A DNA stretch of 21,907 nucleotides from Tepidisphaeraceae bacterium. Lineage in GTDB: Bacteria; Planctomycetota; Phycisphaerae; Tepidisphaerales; Tepidisphaeraceae. The stretch covers positions 1 to 21,907 of the forward strand of contig JANWHF010000163.1 of the NCBI GenBank assembly GCA_025450555.1, in the 5' to 3' direction. The position numbers and the translations under genes were made by a program. The notes beneath the pieces are model-generated. The model saw only the letters and a list, made by a program, of their open reading frames with translations, did no database searches and had not been told where the DNA came from. Positions within the stretch are counted from its first letter, which is position 1; each line of letters starts with the position of its first letter. This document shows positions 5,961 through 14,115 of the stretch, in pieces.

Positions 5961-7844
5961 ATGCATACGGAAAACAGCAAGGCCCTTCCGCCGGCATTGG
6001 CATTATTAAGCAGCGAGCGTCCGAGGAACCTGTCCTGGTTCGGGGCCGCGGGCCTGCTCTTTGGCGACTGGGGCACGAGCCGGCTTTACGTGTTGGGCCT
6101 GGCGTTTCTCGTCGCCGGGCGAAGCAGCTTCTGGCTTGTCGCGGCGATGAGCGTGTTGATCATTTGCGTCGGGTGGGGCTACGCGCAGATTTGCCGGATT
6201 TATCCTGATGGGGGTGGCGTTTATACCGCGGCCCGGCAGTACAGCCGGCTGCTGGGGGTGATCGGCGCGCTGCTGTTGATAGCCGATTACACCGTCACCG
6301 CGTCGCTCAGTGCCGTCGAGGCATTCCATTATTTTGGACTGGGCGGGCAACCTTCGGCGCAGGTCCAATCGGCCTCGGATGCCGGGGACAAAATCCAGAT
6401 TTCCACCGAAGAGGCCAGCGAGCAGGCCGAGCCGCTCTGGTCCTGGCGAAGTCCGGGGCTGTGGGCGCTGGTTTCGATGGTGGTGATCGGCGCGCTGAAT
6501 CTGCTGGGCCCCAAGCACACGGCGGCAGGGGCTGCGTTCGCCGCGGCGGGGATGGTGGCGATCACGCTGCTGATCGTCGTCTGCGCGGTCCCGAAAATTC
6601 CATGGGGGCACATTCATTTTGGAAGTTTCTTTCAGCCGCCGGGACAGATGTGGCGGGGATTTGTCGATATCGTGCTGGCGCTGAGCGGCGTCGAAGCGAT
6701 CGCCAACCTCACGGGCGTGATGAAGCGCCCGGTCTATGCCACGGCCTCCAAAAGCATCTGGATTGTGGCCCTGGAAGTCGCGATCTTCAACATGATTCTG
6801 GCGGTTGCGATGATCGCGGTTTTCCCGATGTCGCGCACGGCACACACCGAAGACATGATGGCCTTCATGGCCAAACATTACGTGGGCCGATGGGGCGAAC
6901 TGCCGGTGCGAGCGGTGGGGGGGTTGCTGCTGCTGTCGGCGTCGAACACGGCCGTCAACGGGCTGATGAGCATCATGTATGCGATGTCGCGCGACCGCGA
7001 GTTGCCGGAAGTGCTGCAAAAGCTCAATTCATTTGGCGCGCCGTGGGTGGCCGCGGCTATCGCAGCGCTGGTGCCGGCCCTGGTGCTGCTGTTTGCCCAT
7101 GACCTGACGACGCTGGCTTCGCTTTATGCGATCGGCGTCATCGGCGCCGTCGCGATCAACATCACGCTCTGCTCGATGCATCCGCGGCTTCGCAAATGGC
7201 GGCGGAAGATCCCGATGTTCCTGATCGGGCTGACGCTGGTCGGCATCGAAATCACACTGGCTTGCACGAAGATTCACGCCCTGATTTTTGCATCGGTGGT
7301 GCTGGCGGTCGGCTTGATCGTTAGGCAGATTACCCGCCGGGCCACCGCCAAGCGCCCCAAGCCCAGCCTGCTTCGACAGGCGGTGGTCGAACAATTACCG
7401 GCCGACGCCTTACTGCGGCCCAAGCTTTTGCTGGCCACCGCGGGATCTCCTCAGAATGCGGAGTCGGCCTTCAGGATGGCCCACGATGGCCATTATGCGT
7501 TGGTCGTCTGTTTTATTCGCGATGTGGCGTTGTCGTACAAGATCGAAGCGGAGCGGAGATTTACGCTGGAAACGGATCCGGCTGCGCAGGCGCTGTTTCG
7601 ATCATTCCTGGCCAAGGCGCATCAGTATGAGGTGCCGCTCATCCCCGCATACGACACGGGGCGCAACGCCCCGGAATTGATTGCTGAGATCGCTGCCATC
7701 TTCGGCGTCGATAAGGTTCTGATCGGCAGCAGCCGCCGCGGCGCGCTGCACCAGCTCATCAAAGGCGATTTCCAGCGCAAGCTCGAGGGGCTGCTGCCGC
7801 CGGACATCCAAGTGGCGGTCATTTCGCCGGAAGCAGAGGCGTAA
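5961..7844 (+). CDS. APC superfamily permease with C-terminal UspA-like domain
   Basis: The product is 627 residues. The first about 470 form a multi-spanning transporter of the amino acid/polyamine/organocation type. It has the first-helix signature FGDWGTSRLYVLG, then YPDGGGVYTAARQYSRLLG and a long series of hydrophobic helices. The opening signature also resembles the KUP potassium-uptake signature GDIGTSPLY, another APC-superfamily branch, so the substrate (amino acid or cation) is open. From about residue 480 a soluble domain begins (LRPKLLLATAGSPQNAESAF). It ends in a universal-stress-protein-like nucleotide motif (LIGSSRRGALHQLIKGDFQ, then QVAVIS). Such fusions suggest regulation of transport by nucleotide binding. 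The inner membrane location is clear. Probably monocistronic, since a promoter-like site precedes the next gene. Confidence 0.85.
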   Translation: MHTENSKALPPALALLSSERPRNLSWFGAAGLLFGDWGTSRLYVLGLAFLVAGRSSFWLVAAMSVLIICVGWGYAQICRIYPDGGGVYTAARQYSRLLGVIGALLLIADYTVTASLSAVEAFHYFGLGGQPSAQVQSASDAGDKIQISTEEASEQAEPLWSWRSPGLWALVSMVVIGALNLLGPKHTAAGAAFAAAGMVAITLLIVVCAVPKIPWGHIHFGSFFQPPGQMWRGFVDIVLALSGVEAIANLTGVMKRPVYATASKSIWIVALEVAIFNMILAVAMIAVFPMSRTAHTEDMMAFMAKHYVGRWGELPVRAVGGLLLLSASNTAVNGLMSIMYAMSRDRELPEVLQKLNSFGAPWVAAAIAALVPALVLLFAHDLTTLASLYAIGVIGAVAINITLCSMHPRLRKWRRKIPMFLIGLTLVGIEITLACTKIHALIFASVVLAVGLIVRQITRRATAKRPKPSLLRQAVVEQLPADALLRPKLLLATAGSPQNAESAFRMAHDGHYALVVCFIRDVALSYKIEAERRFTLETDPAAQALFRSFLAKAHQYEVPLIPAYDTGRNAPELIAEIAAIFGVDKVLIGSSRRGALHQLIKGDFQRKLEGLLPPDIQVAVISPEAEA

Positions 7845-7876
7845 GCTTCAGATCCATTGAAACTTCGCTGGGGGAT

Positions 7877-7904
7877 TTGATCCAGCCAGCCCATTTCCTA
7901 TGAT
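7877..7904 (+). promoter_or_regulatory. Sigma-70-like promoter of the desaturase gene
   Basis: TTGATC (7877-7882) and TATGAT (7899-7904) are spaced by 16 bp, matching the consensus at 4 and 5 of 6 positions. Transcription would start near 7911. The -10 box contains the in-frame ATG at 7900, so that ATG cannot be the translation start if this promoter is used. Confidence 0.5.
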
Positions 7905-8016
7905 TTGGCTCGGGTTATTTGTTACACCGCACCCACAAGCAAGAGGCTTGATTTTGAGAGTTCTATCTTCTCCCCGGTATTCAACCGCCGAAACTCATTC
8001 GCAAGCGCATAAGCCG

Positions 8017-8913
8017 ATGCCTCTCATCGAGCATTGTGCGATGGCGTTTGGCGTGGGCGTGCCCTTTATTGGCCTGATCGTGGCGATCATTTTTTCCTGG
8101 GGCGTGGGCGTGGGAGCGCGCGACATCGCCCTGCTCCTGGGCTTCTATGCCTTTACCATTCTGGGCGTGACAATCGGCTTCCATCGCATGTTCACCCATC
8201 GCGCCCTCAAAGGCACGCCGGGGCTGCGATTGATCCTGGCGATAGGAGGCTCGATGTCGGCACAGGGGCCGGTCATCGAATGGTGCGCTGTCCATCGCGA
8301 ACATCATAAACACAGCGACCGCGAGGGCGATCCCCACTCACCCCACGTTCACGGCGATGGCGTCGGCGGCATGTTTCGAGGGATGATGCATGCCCATTTC
8401 GGCTGGCTCTTCAAGAATGAGCAGATTGCCCGCGCGAAAGTTGTTGCCGATCTGCTGGCCGATCCGGTCCTGGTGTTCGTCGATCGATTCTTCTGGCTCT
8501 GGATGCTGGCCGGCTGGGTGATTCCGGGAATCATCGGCGGGCTTGTCGCTCATTCCTGGTGGGGCGCGCTGACCGGCTTCCTCTGGGGCGGCCTGGTGCG
8601 GACGTTTTTGCTGCACCATGTGACCTGGAGCATCAATTCTGTGTGCCATGTCTGGGGAACGCGCCCGTTTGGGGGCCCCGATGAAAGCCGAAATAACTGG
8701 ATCTTTGGCCTGCTCGCCTTTGGCGAAGGCTGGCACAATAACCATCACGCCTTTCCCACCTCGGCGCGCCATGGCTTGCGCTGGTGGGAATTTGATTTGA
8801 CCTATCTGACCATTCGCGTGCTCAAGGTCGCCAGACTCGTGTCCGATGTTCGCGTAGCGCCGGAAGCAGCAATTCAGCTACGGATGAAGCGGCCGCAAGG
8901 CGCTGGGCTGTGA
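8017..8913 (+). CDS. Acyl-CoA/fatty acid delta-9 desaturase (membrane di-iron)
   Basis: The enzyme introduces a double bond into a saturated acyl chain using a di-iron centre. All three histidine boxes are present: His56-RMFT-His61, His93-RE-His96-His97 and His240-NN-His243-His244 (WHNNHHAFP). Membrane segments flank the boxes (FGVGVPFIGLIVAIIFSWG, ALLLGFYAFTILGVTIGF, LAGWVIPGIIGGLVAH). From ATG 8017 the product is 298 residues, normal for the bacterial family. The frame stays open to ATG 7900. Those 39 codons use rare A/T-rich codons (TTA, CTA, AGA) and overlap the -10 box, so I prefer 8017. Electron donor genes are not adjacent. Likely role: adjusting membrane fluidity. Confidence 0.88.
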   Translation: MPLIEHCAMAFGVGVPFIGLIVAIIFSWGVGVGARDIALLLGFYAFTILGVTIGFHRMFTHRALKGTPGLRLILAIGGSMSAQGPVIEWCAVHREHHKHSDREGDPHSPHVHGDGVGGMFRGMMHAHFGWLFKNEQIARAKVVADLLADPVLVFVDRFFWLWMLAGWVIPGIIGGLVAHSWWGALTGFLWGGLVRTFLLHHVTWSINSVCHVWGTRPFGGPDESRNNWIFGLLAFGEGWHNNHHAFPTSARHGLRWWEFDLTYLTIRVLKVARLVSDVRVAPEAAIQLRMKRPQGAGL

Positions 8914-8973
8914 CTCCGATTTCAATTGACTGACGCATTACCGGCCCGTTACGCTTTGACGCGGAGTCGAAGC

Positions 8974-9819
8974 ATGGCCACCTCGAAGATCCCCGGAATC
9001 TGGCGCCACGACGCATCCGTCTTTTCACCCATTCCCGCGCGCACGCCGGGCATTTGGGGAATTCTCGATCAAGGCGACGTCACAGTATGGACATTGGCCG
9101 GTGATTCAGGCGGGCCGGTTGGGTTTGAGGATCACGGCATGTGCCTTCTGGGGGGTGGGTACGGGCAGGCGCTTCAAGCGCAGAAAACGATTCCGTCCAC
9201 CGGCGATAAACCGGCAGCCGGCGAACAGGATGAAAAGGTCCTATTGCTCGCGGCCGTCGCCTACGGCGAATCCAGCGCGAAAGACGTCTACGAAGAAATG
9301 GCCGCCATCGCGAGTGTTCTGGTCCGGCAAAGCGATGAGCGCGATCAGAAACTCGATGTGCTTCTCGGGCCCAAAGGCACGTTTGCCTTTGCCGCATCGG
9401 ATGGAAACCCGCGCACGGCCGCCTTTCGCAAGGTCTCGCCGCATGCCCGCGAGACTGACTCGGGAATGGCGCTGGCCATCAAGGCGGCTCACAACGCGCT
9501 CGACGACGGCAAAGATTATTCGAACGGCGCCTATTTCTGGGATGGGGCCGACATCAAGACCAACTACACCAATCACGCGAAGGTAAAGTTGGGCATTAAG
9601 CTCACCGACCCCAAACACAACATCTACAACATCAAGGAAACCAGCGTGGACATTACCGTGCATTGGAAGGTGCCCGGAAAAGACGGCAAGCTTGTGGATG
9701 GGAAAGCGCGCGGTTCCTACACCTATGTCTACGAATCCACCGCCGCCTGGGGTGGGACCATCTTCTGGCGCTACAGCGACGCGTATCTGAAGGCCACCGG
9801 AAACGCTGAATACCGCTGA
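8974..9819 (+). CDS. SleB/cell-wall-hydrolase-like protein without signal peptide
   Basis: The product is 281 residues from ATG 8974, which has GGAG 7 bases upstream; a TTG at 8926 is the only earlier start. Residues about 90-220 resemble the Hydrolase_2 (SleB) fold. Glu99 in AVAYGES is the expected catalytic acid. Further matching segments are a helix EEMAAIASVLVRQ, then FAFAASDGNPRTAAF and HNALDDGKDYSNGAYFW. The first 85 residues and the last 50 are unfamiliar. There is no signal peptide or membrane segment, odd for a peptidoglycan lytic enzyme, which suggests delivery by another route or a different substrate. The family match is remote and made by eye. Confidence 0.5.
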   Translation: MATSKIPGIWRHDASVFSPIPARTPGIWGILDQGDVTVWTLAGDSGGPVGFEDHGMCLLGGGYGQALQAQKTIPSTGDKPAAGEQDEKVLLLAAVAYGESSAKDVYEEMAAIASVLVRQSDERDQKLDVLLGPKGTFAFAASDGNPRTAAFRKVSPHARETDSGMALAIKAAHNALDDGKDYSNGAYFWDGADIKTNYTNHAKVKLGIKLTDPKHNIYNIKETSVDITVHWKVPGKDGKLVDGKARGSYTYVYESTAAWGGTIFWRYSDAYLKATGNAEYR

Positions 9820-9884
9820 ATTTGCTGCTTTTCCCGCGGTTCCATTGATTTTCCGCGCTTTTGATGAGAACATAACCCCAAACA

Positions 9885-9906
9885 CCGCCAATCCCGGCGG
9901 AATTTT
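9885..9906 (+). terminator. Possible weak intrinsic terminator
   Basis: The stem CCGCC/GGCGG (9885-9889, 9896-9900) has a 6-base loop and is followed by AATTTT, 65 bases after the stop of the SleB-like gene. The short stem and T run make it weak. The rest of the 248-bp gap 9820-10067 shows no gene; a 61-codon frame within it looks accidental. Confidence 0.3.
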
Positions 9907-10067
9907 CGATACGCCAGCAGCCACAGGTTCAGCCGATGAAAACGACGCGGAAAACGCCGGCCACGAAGTGAAGGGAAATCCTTCGCCTCGATGTCCGCGC
10001 GGTTTTCTGGCCTCGAGTCGTTTGTAGCGGTTGATCCCGTGGCTGTGTTGTTTTGGAGCCTTCTTCA

Positions 10068-11069
10068 ATGGCCGTCAATGTTGCAATCGTCGGCGCCACC
10101 GGAGCGGTGGGCCAGGAATTTCTCACGGTCCTTGCCGAGCGCAATTTCCCCATCAAGGTGCTTCGGCTGCTGGCCTCGGCACGCAGTGCCGGGAAAACGG
10201 TGCTGTTCAAAGGGCAGACCTACACGGTCGAAGAGCTGACCAAAGATTCCTTCAAGGATGTCCAAATTGCCTTCTTCTCGGCCGGCGGGTCGATCAGCAA
10301 GGAATTCGCGCCGGCGGCGGTTGCCGCCAAGGCGATCGTCATCGACAACACCAGTGCCTTTCGCATGAAGGAAGGCATCCCGCTGGTGGTTCCAGAAGTG
10401 AATCCGGAGCAGATTCATAAGCATCCGGGGCTGATCGCCAATCCCAATTGCTCGACGATCATCATGAACGTGCCGGTTTGGCCGCTGCACAAGGTCAATC
10501 GCATCCGTCGGCTGGTGATCAGCACCTACCAGGCCGTCAGCGGGGCGGGGGCGTGGGGCCTGTATGAGCTGGATGCGCAGATCAAGGCTTATGCCGCGGG
10601 CAAACCGATCGCTAAAGAGAAGTTCCCGCACATGATCGTCAACAATCTCTTCAGCCACAATTCGAAGGTGGGCGAGAACGGCTACAACGAAGAAGAGAAC
10701 AAGATGGTCAACGAGACGCGCAAGATCTTCGCCGATCCGAAGATCATGGTGACGGCCACGTGCGTCCGCGTGCCGGTGCCGCGGGCGCATTGCGAATCGA
10801 TCAATATTGAATTCGAGCGGCCGATGACGGTGGCCCAGGTGCGCGAGGTTTTGTCCAAGGCGCCTGGTGTAAAAATCGTTGACAATCCGGAGGCCAACCA
10901 TTTTCCGATGCCGGTCGAAGCCAGCGGGCAGGATGATGTGCTGGTCGGCCGCATCCGCCAGGACATCAGCCGCGAAGATGGCAAAGGCATCGACCTGTTC
11001 GTCAGCGGCGACCAGATTCGCAAAGGCGCCGCGACCAATGCCGTGCAGATCGCGGAGAAGTTGATCTAA
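10068..11069 (+). CDS. asd: Aspartate-semialdehyde dehydrogenase
   Basis: The enzyme reduces aspartyl phosphate to aspartate semialdehyde with NADPH (EC 1.2.1.11), the branch-point step to lysine/diaminopimelate, threonine and methionine. The product is 333 residues, normal length. The nucleotide-binding loop GATGAVG is at residues 9-15, the active-site Cys128 is in IANPNCSTI, and STYQAVSGAGAWG follows. The substrate-binding stretch TCVRVPVPRAHCESINIEF is complete. ATG 10068 is preceded by GGAG at 10 bases. An in-frame TTG at 10053 would add five residues before the Rossmann strand and is less likely. The neighbours are unrelated to the pathway. Cytosolic. Confidence 0.97.
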   Translation: MAVNVAIVGATGAVGQEFLTVLAERNFPIKVLRLLASARSAGKTVLFKGQTYTVEELTKDSFKDVQIAFFSAGGSISKEFAPAAVAAKAIVIDNTSAFRMKEGIPLVVPEVNPEQIHKHPGLIANPNCSTIIMNVPVWPLHKVNRIRRLVISTYQAVSGAGAWGLYELDAQIKAYAAGKPIAKEKFPHMIVNNLFSHNSKVGENGYNEEENKMVNETRKIFADPKIMVTATCVRVPVPRAHCESINIEFERPMTVAQVREVLSKAPGVKIVDNPEANHFPMPVEASGQDDVLVGRIRQDISREDGKGIDLFVSGDQIRKGAATNAVQIAEKLI

Positions 11070-11108
11070 TTGCGCCTACAGTTGTGACATCACCTGCTGG
11101 AGCAACCC

Positions 11109-11963
11109 ATGATCCTTGTCACCGGCGCAACGGGAACCAATGGCGTAGAGCTGCTCAAGGCGCTCGCCGCCGAGGGCGAAATGGCCCGGGCGCTGGTGCG
11201 CGATCCGGAGAAAGCCACATCGCTCTTACCTGAAGATACAGAGCTCTTTCGCGGCGACCTCGATGACCCGGCATCACTCGCGCAGGCGATGGAAGGAATC
11301 GAAAAGGTATTCCTTTTGTGCCCGGTCAGCCCAAAGCAGCCGGAATTGGAAGCGAACGTCGTCGATGCCGCGCGCAGTGCAGGCGTGCGCCAGATCGTAA
11401 AATTCTCGGTGATCCACGCCTCCCCCGATTCTTCTTCCACGCTGCTTCGCTGGCACGCCGCCGCCGAGGAGCATATCCGTGCTTCGGGACTTGCTTACAC
11501 ATTCCTCCGGCCCAACATTTTCATGCAGGAATTGATGCGCCAAGCCGATTCGATGCGCAGCCGAGGCGAATTCTACATGCCCTTCGGCCCTGAGGTGCGA
11601 TTGAGTTTTGTGGATGTGCGCGACAACGCGGCCGTCGCGGCGAAAGTGCTGTGTGAATCGGGCCACGAGGGCAAGACCTATACGCTGACCGGTCCTGCGG
11701 CGCTGACCTTCCCGGAAATTGCGCAGAGCTTTTCCGCCGCAGCGGGTAAGCAGATCCGCCACGTCCAGGTGCCGATGGACGCATGGAAACAAGCCTTCGC
11801 ATCGAGCGGCGCGCCGGATTGGCTCGTGAACCAGGTGGTCGAGCTGTACGAAACCTTTGTTCCGGCCAATTCGCTGGTGACCGATACTATTTCGCGCCTT
11901 CTCGATCGTCCCGCGCGGACAATCGATGCGTTTGCGAATGAGAATGCGGCGCAGTTGAAATAG
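11109..11963 (+). CDS. NmrA-like/atypical SDR NAD(P)-binding protein
   Basis: The product is 284 residues. The N-terminal Rossmann motif GATGTNG is at residues 6-12 (MILVTGATGTNGVELLKAL). RALVRDPEKA and a variable C-terminal substrate region follow, as in NAD(P)H:quinone/azo-reductase-like members of the NmrA family. The YxxxK catalytic pair of classical SDRs is not evident (KFSVIHASPDSSSTLLRWHAAAEEHI lies where it would be), consistent with the atypical group. The ATG has GGAG 6 bases upstream. It starts 39 bases after asd and may be co-transcribed with it. The substrate cannot be assigned; it may be a redox sensor or quinone reductase. Cytosolic. Confidence 0.85.
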   Translation: MILVTGATGTNGVELLKALAAEGEMARALVRDPEKATSLLPEDTELFRGDLDDPASLAQAMEGIEKVFLLCPVSPKQPELEANVVDAARSAGVRQIVKFSVIHASPDSSSTLLRWHAAAEEHIRASGLAYTFLRPNIFMQELMRQADSMRSRGEFYMPFGPEVRLSFVDVRDNAAVAAKVLCESGHEGKTYTLTGPAALTFPEIAQSFSAAAGKQIRHVQVPMDAWKQAFASSGAPDWLVNQVVELYETFVPANSLVTDTISRLLDRPARTIDAFANENAAQLK

Positions 11964-11977
11964 CTCCCATTCACATC

Positions 11978-12007
11978 TTTTCATCCCGTTCGCACGTGCT
12001 GTATAAC
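11978..12007 (+). promoter_or_regulatory. Promoter-like site before truA
   Basis: TTTTCA (11978-11983) and TATAAC (12002-12007) are 18 bp apart, matching the consensus at 4 and 5 of 6 positions. Transcription would begin near 12014, leaving a leader of about 18 bases before the ATG at 12032. An upstream in-frame GTG at 11996 would fall inside this promoter, which supports the downstream start. Confidence 0.4.
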
Positions 12008-12031
12008 CCACCAGGAGTTTCAGGCGAGGCT

Positions 12032-12925
12032 ATGGCGACGCAGCGGTTTAAGCTGACCATCGCGTATCGGGGCACTCACTATCATGGCTGGCAGGCGCAG
12101 CCGGTGATGGAGACTTACACCGGCGATCCGCCGCCGCCCGGCGAGGGGATTCCAACCATTCAGGGCATCCTGACCCGCACGATTATGATGGTCGTGCGCC
12201 ATCCCATCACACTCGTCGGCTCGTCGCGCACCGACACCGGCGTACATGCCAAGGGGCAGATCGCACACTTCGATACACCGTTGAGTCAGATTCCCACCGA
12301 CGGCCTTCGTCGCGCGATCAATGCGAAATTGCCCGGCGATATTCTCGTCCGCCGGATCGAGCCGGTGCCGGAGACGTTCGATGCCATTCAATCGACGGTG
12401 CGCAAGCGCTATCAGTATTTCATCTGGAACGCTTCAGACCGGCCTGTGTTTTTCAATGACTTGGCCTGGCACCGTTGGCATAAGCTGGATCTTCAGGCCA
12501 TGCGCGCCGCCGCGGTACATCTGGTTGGCGAGCATGATTTCCTGAGCTTCGCCCGTCCCGGCCACGGACGCATCAACACCGTGCGCACGCTTCACGCCTG
12601 CGACATCGTCGCCCGTGATGCGAAGCTTGTGTTCGGCATCGAGGGCAGCGGCTTTCTGTGGAACATGATCCGCATCATCGTCGGCACCCTCGTGCAGGTC
12701 GGCATCGGGCGCTATGTGCCGGATGATATTCCAAAGATGCTTGCCGCCCTGGATCGTCAAGCCGCCGGCCCAACCGCGCCGCCGCATGGGCTGTATCTTC
12801 AGTGGATCAAGACCAAGCTTCGCACGACGGCTGTCCATCGTCTGCCCGATGGCTCGCTGGATGAACCGCAGCCGCAGGTTCAAAATGCCGAATCTGAAGC
12901 AGCCGACACGCAAATCGAGCAATAA
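12032..12925 (+). CDS. truA: tRNA pseudouridine(38-40) synthase
   Basis: The enzyme converts uridines 38-40 in the anticodon stem-loop of many tRNAs to pseudouridine. The product is 297 residues against about 270 in E. coli. The catalytic Asp68 sits in GSSRTDTGVHAKGQ. The opening YRGTHYHGWQAQP, RRYQYFIW-type segment (KRYQYFIWN), FLWNMIRIIVGTLV and the intact C-terminal core are all present. Extra length comes from a Pro/Gly-rich insertion at about residues 26-41 (METYTGDPPPPGEGIP) and an acidic tail. ATG 12032 fits the conserved N-terminus, with GAGG just upstream. It converges closely with the minus-strand gene, with only 44 bp between the stops. Confidence 0.96.
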   Translation: MATQRFKLTIAYRGTHYHGWQAQPVMETYTGDPPPPGEGIPTIQGILTRTIMMVVRHPITLVGSSRTDTGVHAKGQIAHFDTPLSQIPTDGLRRAINAKLPGDILVRRIEPVPETFDAIQSTVRKRYQYFIWNASDRPVFFNDLAWHRWHKLDLQAMRAAAVHLVGEHDFLSFARPGHGRINTVRTLHACDIVARDAKLVFGIEGSGFLWNMIRIIVGTLVQVGIGRYVPDDIPKMLAALDRQAAGPTAPPHGLYLQWIKTKLRTTAVHRLPDGSLDEPQPQVQNAESEAADTQIEQ

Positions 12926-12969
12926 ATGATGAAACGCCCGAAGAACAATCGTTTTTCTGGCTCGCAAGA

Positions 12970-13647
12970 TCAAGGCTTCGTGGAATTGTTGTGACGTGCT
13001 TGCGCGACCAGTTGCTGCATCAGCGAATTGGCTGCTTCGATGGCGGGGCGCGCCAGCGGATCATTGGCCATGGACTTCCCCGGCCCCTGGCCAAAGTGAA
13101 GGCCGCTGGGCGAGATGATGTTTACGCGGATTTCGCCCATCGGCGGCGCCGGCGGGCGCGGACCGTTCCAGATGCCGACCATTGAGGCAATTTGCCTGCC
13201 GGCCTCCAGTAGTGCATCGATGATCGGGTCGAGCGATTCGTTGGGATGGTCCCAGATGACTCCATCGCCGCTGAAGTTGTAATAGCGGGCGTGATGATCG
13301 GGATAGGCGGCCAGCAGATCCAGGCCATTAAGCAGCGGCACTTCGACGACGACGCCCAGAAGAAGGCGCTCGATTTCCGCCGGCGGCCGCACGCCCTGTG
13401 CTCGCAGAAAGTGCCAGGCCTGCGCGTAATGGCGCGATTCCAGGCCGCTCGTGCGAGCGATCTGCTGCCACAACTCGATCGCCTCACTTGGCCTTCCTCC
13501 AGAAACGGCATTTCGCGCCGCCATGAAAGTCACCCACGGCTCCCCCAGCGAAGCCGGTGCATCGCCCGGCGGCACCAGTTCCATCGGCAGATCGCCAAAC
13601 AGCGTGTCACGGATACTCGGCCCAGCTTGCGGAGAGGATTCGGCCAT
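12970..13647 (-). CDS. Hypothetical protein, 225 aa
   Basis: The product is 225 residues with no signal peptide or membrane segment. Around residues 40-80 it looks helical and repeat-like (NAVSGGRPSEAIELWQQIARTSGLESRHYAQAWHFLRAQGV), similar to a tetratricopeptide pair. A conserved-looking block follows (EVPLLNGLDLLAAYPDHHARYYNFSGDGVIWD), then a Pro-rich turn and an Ala/Asn-rich C-terminal helix. I do not recognise a named family. Codon use and G+C-rich third positions resemble its neighbours, so it is a real gene. It is divergent from the lipoprotein pair, with a CGCCAAG inverted repeat between. Function unknown, probably cytosolic. Confidence 0.8.
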   Translation of the reverse strand: MAESSPQAGPSIRDTLFGDLPMELVPPGDAPASLGEPWVTFMAARNAVSGGRPSEAIELWQQIARTSGLESRHYAQAWHFLRAQGVRPPAEIERLLLGVVVEVPLLNGLDLLAAYPDHHARYYNFSGDGVIWDHPNESLDPIIDALLEAGRQIASMVGIWNGPRPPAPPMGEIRVNIISPSGLHFGQGPGKSMANDPLARPAIEAANSLMQQLVAQARHNNSTKP

Positions 13648-13698
13648 GGGGGGATTCTACGGGGTGGGGGTCCGCTCGGCGAGGGACGCGGGTTCATT

Positions 13699-13780
13699 GC
13701 GCCAAGGACGCCAAGAGCGGCAAGAATGAAAATATAAACTGATTTCTTGGCGATCTTGGACCCCTTGGCGTCTTTGGCGC
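13699..13780. repeat. CGCCAAG-type inverted dispersed repeat
   Basis: The left arm 13699-13726 starts GCGCCAAGGACGCCAAG. The right arm 13744-13780 is its approximate complement (reverse strand GCGCCAAAGACGCCAAG). The first 17 bases match at 16 positions, then the match weakens. The arms enclose only 17 A/T-rich bases. The element lies in the 223-bp gap between divergent genes and contains the same word as the array at 5694-5730. Confidence 0.85.
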
Positions 13781-13882
13781 AAAAACATCGTTGCTCTTCG
13801 CGGCGGCCCTTGTTCCAGCAGAACGCCGCCGATTTGCAATCTTACTTCGCATCGCGCGAAATAGGCGCTCACGAGATATCTT

Positions 13883-14110
13883 TTGATCTGTCTCGCCGGC
13901 TTGATCTTGTGCGGCTGCACCTATTACCGCGTACGCGATGTGCCGACGGGTAAGGAATACATCACCGACAATTACCATCTCAATTACGCCGGCGGCGCGA
14001 TTCATTTCACCGACCTGAAGACCGGCAAGATCGTAACCCTCAGCTCGTCGGAACAGGAAGTGATTCCCGCCGACGTGGCAAAAAGAGAAATCGCAAGCCA
14101 GAAGGATTAG
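13883..14110 (+). CDS. Small lipoprotein, first of a related pair; start uncertain
   Basis: A lipoprotein signal is visible: a hydrophobic run LLICLAGLILCGC with Cys as the likely lipidation site. The body (VPTGKEYITDNYHLNYAGGAIHF, then TGKIVTLSS) is like the next gene and faintly like small YgdI/YgdR lipoproteins. No ATG is available. The only usual start, TTG at 13883, leaves a 12-residue signal without positive charge. An ACG at 13871 would give (M)RYLLICLAGLILCGC, a textbook signal, so either ACG is used or an ATG has been lost. An in-frame stop at 13862 closes the frame upstream. The stop is 5 bases before the next gene, implying an operon. Envelope location; function unknown. Confidence 0.6.
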   Translation: MICLAGLILCGCTYYRVRDVPTGKEYITDNYHLNYAGGAIHFTDLKTGKIVTLSSSEQEVIPADVAKREIASQKD

Positions 14111-14115
14111 AACCG

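Noticed and set aside
9104..9124. GDSGGPV motif, the hallmark of trypsin-like serine proteases
   Set aside because: It occurs only about 45 residues from the N-terminus, with no room for the His and Asp parts of a protease domain, and the protein fits a SleB-like fold better. Judged coincidental.
9845..10027. 61-codon frame in the gap before asd
   Set aside because: The only start is a TTG without a ribosome site, the composition is not gene-like, and the frame spans a likely terminator.
12926..12994. 22-codon frame starting ATGATGAAACGC directly after the truA stop
   Set aside because: It has no ribosome site of its own, overlaps the 3' end of the minus-strand gene, and reads as arbitrary sequence.
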